From: Globodera rostochiensis
Lineage: Eukaryota > Nematoda > Chromadorea > Rhabditida > Heteroderidae
DNA: 64,000 nt
Direction of reading: 5' to 3'
Assembly: GCA_018350325.1 (NCBI GenBank)
Contig: JAEVLN010000007.1
Coordinates: forward strand, 1,703,109-1,767,108
Shown: positions 60,463-64,000 of the stretch, piece by piece
Layout of the letters: every line of letters begins with the position of its first letter
How positions within the stretch are numbered: the stretch's first letter is position 1
Notes under the pieces: model-generated
Told to the model about the DNA's origin: nothing
The model's database searches: none
What the model saw: the letters and a program-made list of their open reading frames with translations, nothing else
Position numbers and translations under genes: made by a program

Positions 60463-61589
60463 TATAGCTTAAAAACAATTATTTAAAATAAAAATTGAAT
60501 TTGGATTATTAAAATTCCTTTTTTTGAAATATGGTTTATCACTCAATAATAGTTGACATTATGCGAATTTCCTAAATTTATAGATGGATTTAAATTATTC
60601 GATTTTCAGGTTTAGTAATATTTTATTTCAAATCCCATTGCCACTATCAATTCATCGTAAGGTCGTTAACGTGTAATTAATTTGACTTAAAATTTTTGAT
60701 TCTACAGGTTGCTTTATATTTTTACGAAACATCACTTTGTGCCTTTGAATTTCCAACTAAAGTTTGACGCAAATTGTTTTTCTAAGGACATATAAAATAA
60801 TGTGGGAGGCAAAATAATGTGGCAAAAGTGAAAAAAAGCGGTGCTAACGTTAATTGGCAACCGCCGAATATAATTCGTGAGAAGAAACCCCTCCAACCAT
60901 CACATGGAAACGCACGAATGAAAGGCATTATTTTTGCCAAGCATATGGCACGAAATCTTCAGTGAACAAAAGGCATTTTGTAATTTAAAATATGGTAAAT
61001 ACCTTTTTCTAATTAGCCTTTTCATTAGCTCAACCATAAAATCACGAAAAAAAGGAGATAAAATTTAATTAATAAATTAAAAGAATAAACTTTTACGCCA
61101 AATTTATGTGTTTGCATTTTGAGAAAGTTTTATTATTTGTAACGCGCTAATTAGGTAAGTTTTAAAAAAGAAATGTTTAAAAAATTACCAAACTATAAAT
61201 CATTCATTCTAGTTTTTGTTATTTATGTACATAATTTTTTTTATTCTCTGAGACGCTGATAGAAAATATTTTCCACTCATAAACAAGCTCAAATAATGCA
61301 AGAAAATAACACAAGCGTCAGCTGGCAGTAAATTCAAGAGATTTGCTGTCAGGAAAAACAAATATTTTGGTCGATCAATAATTAGAAGAAGCATCTTGAG
61401 GAGCAAAAAGAGTCATAACATAAATCTGGTGATCAGTAAAGTGATCACAATGGTGATCACGACTTTTTTTGACTGGCCTATTTAATGACGGATTTACTTT
61501 GCAATTTTTTTTTTCATAATTACAAATAAATTTCAAAATTGAAAAACATTTGAGATACAAATTTTTCAGTTTTAAAATCTAAAGAATAA
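60463..61589. other. Divergent spacer between G-alpha and UBXN7-like genes
   Basis: AT-rich, presumably holding both promoters. TGATCAC words cluster at 61430-61460. No gene or repeat recognised. Confidence 0.45.
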
Positions 61590-64000
61590 ATGTCTGATCA
61601 GCAAGAAAATGCTTTAAAATCGTTCAAAGAAGTCACCAGACACCAAAACGATGAGGACATCCAACGACTGTTGACTACCTGCAGATGGGACGTCGAGCAG
61701 GCCATCAACGTGTTCTTTATGCGAAAATCACGTATTCAACATAATGACGTCATTAAAGATGAAACGGAACTTGGCCAAAATGGAGAAAACAATTGTGCCA
61801 AAATTGCACCTTCGGCAAACTATCGGTGGCGCATCCAACAGAATGGAAACAACACTACCGAAAGTGTTAGTGGCTGTTTTATTAGGGTGTCCAGATCAAG
61901 AATGTAACCGGATACAAAAAAAAAGTCAATCCGGCATGCCGGACCCAAAAATGTCCGGAATCCGAAATTCCGGCTCCCAAAAATTGTCTGAAATCCGGCA
62001 TGCCGGACCCAAAAATGCCCGGAATCCGGAATTTCGGCTCTCGCAAAAATTGTCCGGAATGCCAGACCCAAAAATTGTCGGGAATCCGGCATGCCGACTC
62101 CCAAAAAATATCCGAAATCCGGCATCCGGTACATCCCCGGTCCAGATCAGGGTTGTCGTTGGTTATCCAAAACCTGTGAGTCGAACCCGGTCTTTTTTCA
62201 TCCCGATAATCCGAAACTTTCGCTGACGGTCGATTTTTCACAACCCGCGGCAAGCCTAGTCTGGGTGTATAAGCGATTAAATTCTTTTATTCCATATGGC
62301 TTATTATTTGAGTTTTTATAAAAACATATAAATCTTTTTTTTGAATTCAGCACCATCGAACTAGTATATTTAAAGTGCCGTCAGAAAGGAGTTGCAGCAG
62401 TGCTTTGTAAGATGTTTGAAAATGTTTTCAAAAAATTGAATGTTAGGTAATCAAACTATTTTTAAGAAAGTTTGATCATGATCAGATGTTGAAAGAGAAT
62501 GAGATCAACGAAATGTTAGAGACGGTTCGACATTCAATTCGTTCAACTCAAGGTATTCTCTTGAGCAAAAATTTTCATAAAACATATCGTAACAAAAAAA
62601 ATTTGTAAAGGTACGGTAAATCGACCACATAACACGGTGTTCGAACAATTACCTGCTTCTTCTACAGCAGAACGAGCAACTTTTGAACAATTGAGTGCCG
62701 CACATCGTGCCGGTGTTTGTTGTGCCATGAAAATTATTTTTTATTTTATATATTAATTTAAATTATAAAGCAAATCTCCCATAATTCACTAGGCCCATTA
62801 AACAAAAGCATAAAAAAATTTTCTTAAGCTAAAGTTCAATACACGAATGGATTTGGGACAAGAGCTTGTATTCGATGACATTAGCCGAGTTCCTCCGACA
62901 CAATCATCATCTAGCACTTCAACGATGGAAGTGGAAAATGGACTAAAAAATTACCGAAGCCTGAAAACGTTGTACCGACCTCCGGTGGAGTTGATGTTTC
63001 GAGGCGATTGGGAACAGGTATACAAATAAATTTTGAACAATTCAAATTTCAAATAATTGAATTTTAGGATCATAGGACACCCAAATATATTCATTTTGAA
63101 TCTAGAGATCGGAATTTTCAAACAAAAAAAATACGGGTACGGGTTACGGTAAGGGTCGACGCACACTGTACAGCCATCAACATTTTACTTGAATTTAATT
63201 TCGTTAAGGCATTGGAATTAGCGAAGACAAAAAAAGTGTGGTTGTTGGTCAATGTTCAAAATGCACTTGAATTTGCTTCTGCAAAAATGAATCGAGACAT
63301 TTGGGGCGTTGAAACTGTGCAGGAGATAATCAAAACCAATTTTATTCTTTGGCAGGTAAACCCTTAAAAAAAGATGTCAATTTAATGTTCGTTGTAAAAG
63401 TAAATTTTATTTGTAAAAAATTTCGTTTTTTAATTAAAATATCGTTCTAAGTTTATAATCTGTCTATTGCAGGGTTCCTATCTAAAATTCTGTGATCCTA
63501 AATCGCAAAAATTGCAGAATTTTACCTTGTTTTCGTTTGGGGGGGGGGGGCTTAGGATTCCTTTTTCTCTTTTTTCGTGAAAAGAATTTTTTTTTATAAT
63601 AAATGATTAATTTTTCAGTTCAAAAAAGATTTTTTCGAAATTTTATCCATAACTGAAGTACATTAAAATCAAATTCAAAAACAAAATAAAGACAATTTTA
63701 CAAATAAGGATTGTAATTTTAGTAAAAGAAAATTTTAAAAATAAAAATTCAGAACATTTTCCATTTTCATTATAATATTTAAACTTATTTTTAAATTAAT
63801 GTTCTTGGGTTTAAATTTGATAAAATTCTTAAGGTTTATCATGACTCATCCGATGGAATTCGAATACGATCCTATTATGGACTTGAAGAATCATATCCCA
63901 TCATTTTTATTGTGGACCCACGAACTGGTGAAGAAGTGCAACGCCTGAGGGCACCTGATGAGTCATTTTTTCTGGATTTGCTTACCACTTTTCTTGCTGA
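61590..64000 (+). CDS. ubxn7: UBXN7-like protein (UBA + UAS), 3' truncated by window
   Basis: UBXN7-type proteins link ubiquitinated substrates and cullin ligases to the p97/CDC-48 unfoldase. Exon 1 starts at 61590 (MSDQQENALKSFKEVTRHQN) and holds a UBA-like domain, residues about 8-46 (DIQRLLTTCRWDVEQAINVF). The UAS thioredoxin-like domain is encoded by an exon ending 63017 (about 62826-63017, LYRPPVELMFRGDWEQ), 63209-63355 (KVWLLVNVQNALEFA, MNRDIWGVETVQEI) and 63834 to the window end (VYHDSSDGIRIRSYYGL, IVDPRTGEEV). The match to human UBXN7 is clear. The C-terminal UBX domain must lie beyond 64000. Joining of exon 1 to the UAS exons is unresolved: 61900-62825 holds an inserted MITE and unplaced exon-like stretches, so two genes or a damaged gene are possible. 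Confidence 0.75.
61897..62139. mobile_element. hAT-like MITE, ATGTAACCGG-end family, perfect 8-bp duplication
   Basis: Flanked by GTCCAGAT (61889-61896 and 62140-62147; two further bases, CA, also match). The left end is CAAGAATGTAACCGG, the right CCGGTACATCCCCG. The interior repeats CCGGCATGCCGGACCCAAAA words. Same family as 7317-7537. It lies at the 3' edge of the UBXN7-like UBA exon. Confidence 0.88.
62148..62760 (+). other. Exon-like stretches not assigned to a gene model
   Basis: Three open, protein-like stretches with splice-like edges. One follows TTGAATTCAG at 62351 (TIELVYLKCRQKGVAAVL, donor TTT/gtaag). One starts around 62455-62487 (DQMLKENEINEMLETVRHSI). One starts at about 62612 after TTTGTAAAG (GTVNRPHNTVFEQLPASS, then HRAGVCCAMK), with stop near 62757. 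The last two join in phase (STQ/GTVN). The first does not join either neighbour without a stop. They may be linker exons of the UBXN7-like protein or a separate small gene. Confidence 0.3.

Noticed and set aside
61744..62226. 160-codon open frame overlapping the UBXN7-like UBA exon
   Set aside because: Most of it translates the inserted MITE, and the UBA domain is in another frame.

Overview
The window looks like nuclear DNA of a tylenchid plant-parasitic nematode, most likely a cyst nematode (inference). It is AT-rich, and its genes are split into many small exons joined by short introns with AT-rich TTTCAG-like acceptors. It encodes a small secreted family-2 carbohydrate-binding (cellulose-binding) protein of the kind such nematodes secrete into plants, and it holds copies of the nematode telomere unit TTAGGC. 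Coding exons were rebuilt by hand from splice sites and protein similarity, because open frames in this sequence are mostly single exons or noise.

Layout, left to right. 1-4576 (+): three tandem gamma-glutamylcyclotransferase (GGCT) genes in 1,676-bp units. 5972-9193 (-): IMPACT homologue (RWD plus UPF0029 domains). 11039-15148 (-): Myb/SANT-like nuclear protein, with a long low-complexity upstream region to about 18.9 kb. 18916-21591 (-): MOB3-type kinase activator. 23.8-24.3 kb: GC-rich minisatellite. 24836-25327 (-): secreted CBM2 protein, followed by an orphan second-exon copy at 25806-25973. 29411-34745 (+): 19-exon Rhesus-type ammonium/CO2 channel. 36485-43002 (-): polypyrimidine-tract-binding protein (PTB). 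48753-49538 (-): possible small secreted protein. 53115-55960 (+): short-chain dehydrogenase with an altered active site. 56284-60462 (-): G-protein alpha subunit with a dead mariner in one intron. 61590 to the window end (+): UBXN7-like UBA/UAS protein, truncated by the window.

The genes do not form one pathway; they are mostly conserved housekeeping and signalling genes. SDR/G-alpha and Rh/PTB are convergent pairs, while G-alpha and UBXN7 are divergent.

The most unusual content is the non-coding DNA. Introns and spacers are full of short foldback elements. At least eight are hAT-like miniature elements with TAGRG- or ATGTAACCGG-type ends and 8-bp target duplications, four of them with perfect or one-mismatch duplications on clear termini and one nested inside another repeat. 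One has long inverted ends and a perfect 9-bp duplication (Mutator-like). A separate family of large palindromes shares a GAAAGCTC core. Poly-G/poly-C runs of 9-15 bases are very frequent. No tRNA, rRNA, CRISPR or bacterial-type operon was seen.
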